DNA of 6,798 nucleotides from Nitrospinota bacterium (lineage in GTDB: Bacteria > JAUXIQ01), in assembly GCA_030620925.1 (NCBI GenBank), contig JAUXIQ010000110.1, forward strand, positions 1 through 6,798, read 5' to 3'. Under the pieces are notes generated by a model, which did not search any database, was not told the DNA's origin, and worked only from the letters and a program-made list of their open reading frames with translations. The translations under genes were made by a program, and so were the position numbers. Positions 5,838 through 6,798 of the stretch are shown piece by piece (positions within the stretch are counted from its first letter, which is position 1; each line of letters begins with the position of its first letter).

Positions 5838-5840
5838 CAC

Positions 5841-5850
5841 TTCTCCCCCT
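5841..5850 (-). promoter_or_regulatory. ribosome binding site of the acyl-CoA mutase
   Basis: AGGGGGAGAA on the minus strand is followed by GTG then ATG in the same frame. The GGAG core lies two bases from the GTG but five from the ATG, favouring the ATG at 5837. The GTG at 5840 remains possible and would add one residue. Confidence 0.6.
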
Positions 5851-5879
5851 CGAACACGATTTAAAGAATAATTCCCACT

Positions 5880-5911
5880 GCTATACGTCTATGCTACCCC
5901 TTCCCTGTCAA
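5880..5911 (-). promoter_or_regulatory. candidate promoter of the acyl-CoA mutase
   Basis: A perfect TTGACA (-35) lies at 5911-5906 on the minus strand. The best -10 candidate is TATAGC at 5885-5880, but the spacer is 20 bases, longer than the usual 16-18. At 17 bases the hexamer is poor. Such a weak core promoter often depends on an activator. The 129-base gap between the TPR gene and the mutase (5841-5969) holds no other good candidate. Confidence 0.4.
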
Positions 5912-5919
5912 AAAGCAAG

Positions 5920-5935
5920 TTGAATTTAAGTTCAA
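5920..5935. promoter_or_regulatory. 16-bp near-palindrome upstream of the mutase promoter
   Basis: TTGAATTTAAGTTCAA is symmetric at 7 of 8 base pairs and ends nine bases before the -35 hexamer, a position typical for activator binding. It may be an operator, but AT-rich palindromes of this size also occur by chance. Confidence 0.35.
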
Positions 5936-5969
5936 AATTTACAACCTGAGAGAAACTTATTTAAATTGG

Positions 5970-6798
5970 TCATCGTTTAGAATTTTCCATTATCTCGCGG
6001 ACAATGGCGGCGTTCAGGAACGTTGTGCGGAGCGCTTCGTCTTGGAGGTCGTCAGCAGTGGATTGGATGATGGAAGCGGCGGCGTTCCACTGTTCTCGTT
6101 GGAGTTCGGGCCGCTTCATCTTCTCATATAGTTTAGCCAGGGCGGTGTGGGTTATCCAGAGCTGCTTGGGATTTCCAACCTCTTCCAGCTTTGTTAGGGC
6201 GTCCCTGAGCTTGTCTTCTGCGGCATCAACTTCGCCTCTCTCGGTTAACACTTGTCCTATAAGTCTTTCTGCTTTCCCTACATTTTTTTTATGTCTCCAT
6301 TTTTTGGAGGTCTCTAAACATTCCCGGGCATGTTTTTCGGCTCCATTAAGATCTCCCCTACCCAGCAGGATAGAGCTTTTCAAAATCTTTATGCGGGTCG
6401 ACCACCGGATGCGATCAAGATCATAATTTGGATGAGAGCTCACCTCCTCAAATCGGGTAATATGCTCCCACGCTTCACTCACATTCCCCATCTCGTACTC
6501 GTTCTCCATGAGGTTGACCTCAGCCTGGCCCTGTATGTGTAAGGCCCCAAAAAGAAGGGCCGGGCTATTCCTAAGGGAGAGGGCATTTTCCATTGATCGT
6601 CTATTAAAGTGAAATGCTTTATCGAGATTGTAAACTTCTGAATACGTCCATCCCATGGAATTGTTACATCTTCCTGACAAGAGATAGTTTGCACTCTGTT
6701 CCAGGATATCGATCCATTGGCCCTGAAATCTTATTGCATCGCTGTATCTTCCGACATCTGTGAGGCTCATTCCCCGTGCGAAAGCTGACACACCTGCA
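5970..6798 (-). CDS. TPR-repeat protein, C-terminal part (5' end outside window)
   Basis: The frame is open to the window edge. The first possible start inside the window is a GTG at 6791, which I take as an internal valine, so at least 275 residues belong to a longer protein. Numbered from that GTG, it is all helical with about five to six tetratricopeptide-like units. Examples are around AERLIGQVLTERGEVDAAED (174-193), LKSSILLGRGDLNGAEKHAR (137-156), LMENEYEMGNVSEAWEHI (94-111) and THTALAKLYEKMKRPELQ (214-231). There is no membrane segment or catalytic motif in view. The tail LQDEALRTTFLNAAIVREIM (249-268) resembles the end of long multi-domain regulators that carry an ATPase, cyclase or kinase domain before a TPR array. 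That is a recollection of family style, so the function is unknown. No clear terminator follows the TGA at 5970. Confidence 0.75.
   Translation of the reverse strand, partial: AGVSAFARGMSLTDVGRYSDAIRFQGQWIDILEQSANYLLSGRCNNSMGWTYSEVYNLDKAFHFNRRSMENALSLRNSPALLFGALHIQGQAEVNLMENEYEMGNVSEAWEHITRFEEVSSHPNYDLDRIRWSTRIKILKSSILLGRGDLNGAEKHARECLETSKKWRHKKNVGKAERLIGQVLTERGEVDAAEDKLRDALTKLEEVGNPKQLWITHTALAKLYEKMKRPELQREQWNAAASIIQSTADDLQDEALRTTFLNAAIVREIMENSKR

Noticed and set aside
4803-5864. A 353-codon open frame on the plus strand opposite the mutase
   Set aside because: It is exactly antisense to a well-conserved gene, its composition (many G, V, H) is that of a shadow frame, and no recognisable domain or ribosome site is present.

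Overview
All genes in this window lie on the minus strand, so gene order in the direction of transcription runs from high to low coordinates. The sequence looks like a chromosomal segment of an uncultured, probably anaerobic bacterium. A stand-alone cobalamin-type acyl-CoA mutase subunit, a bacterial RqcH/NFACT protein, an HflK-HflC pair and an intergenic region full of short GC-rich dispersed repeats together remind me of Chloroflexota (Dehalococcoidia-like) metagenome genomes. That placement is a guess from style, not from a phylogenetic marker. No phage, CRISPR, tRNA or rRNA genes are visible.

Region by region, in transcription order: (1) 6798-5970 is the C-terminal part of a TPR-repeat protein whose N-terminus lies outside the window. 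(2) 5837-4185 is an acyl-CoA mutase of the methylmalonyl-CoA mutase large-subunit family, without a B12-binding domain. By my hand alignment it lacks several substrate-contacting residues of true methylmalonyl-CoA mutases (Arg207, Gln197 and His244 positions are Ala, Pro and Asn). It is followed by a strong rho-independent terminator at 4139-4173. (3) 4116-2389 is a complete RqcH/NFACT-type ribosome quality-control protein. (4) 2388-1588 is about 800 bases without a gene, densely packed with hairpins and short direct and inverted repeats, and ending in a good promoter for the next operon. (5) 1587-559 is hflK and 528-1 the 5' part of hflC. The two form a tight operon and encode SPFH membrane proteins that in other bacteria assemble into a cage around the FtsH protease.

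The genes do not form one pathway. HflKC and RqcH both belong to protein quality control (membrane proteolysis and rescue of stalled ribosomes), but they are separated by the repeat-rich spacer and are probably separate transcription units. The mutase is a carbon-metabolism enzyme whose small B12 subunit is not next to it. The two best leads are the altered active site of the mutase, which suggests a substrate other than methylmalonyl-CoA, and the structured 1684-2320 spacer, which is bounded by a 12-bp inverted repeat and contains a 17-bp direct repeat near its edges, as a small non-coding mobile element or its remains might.
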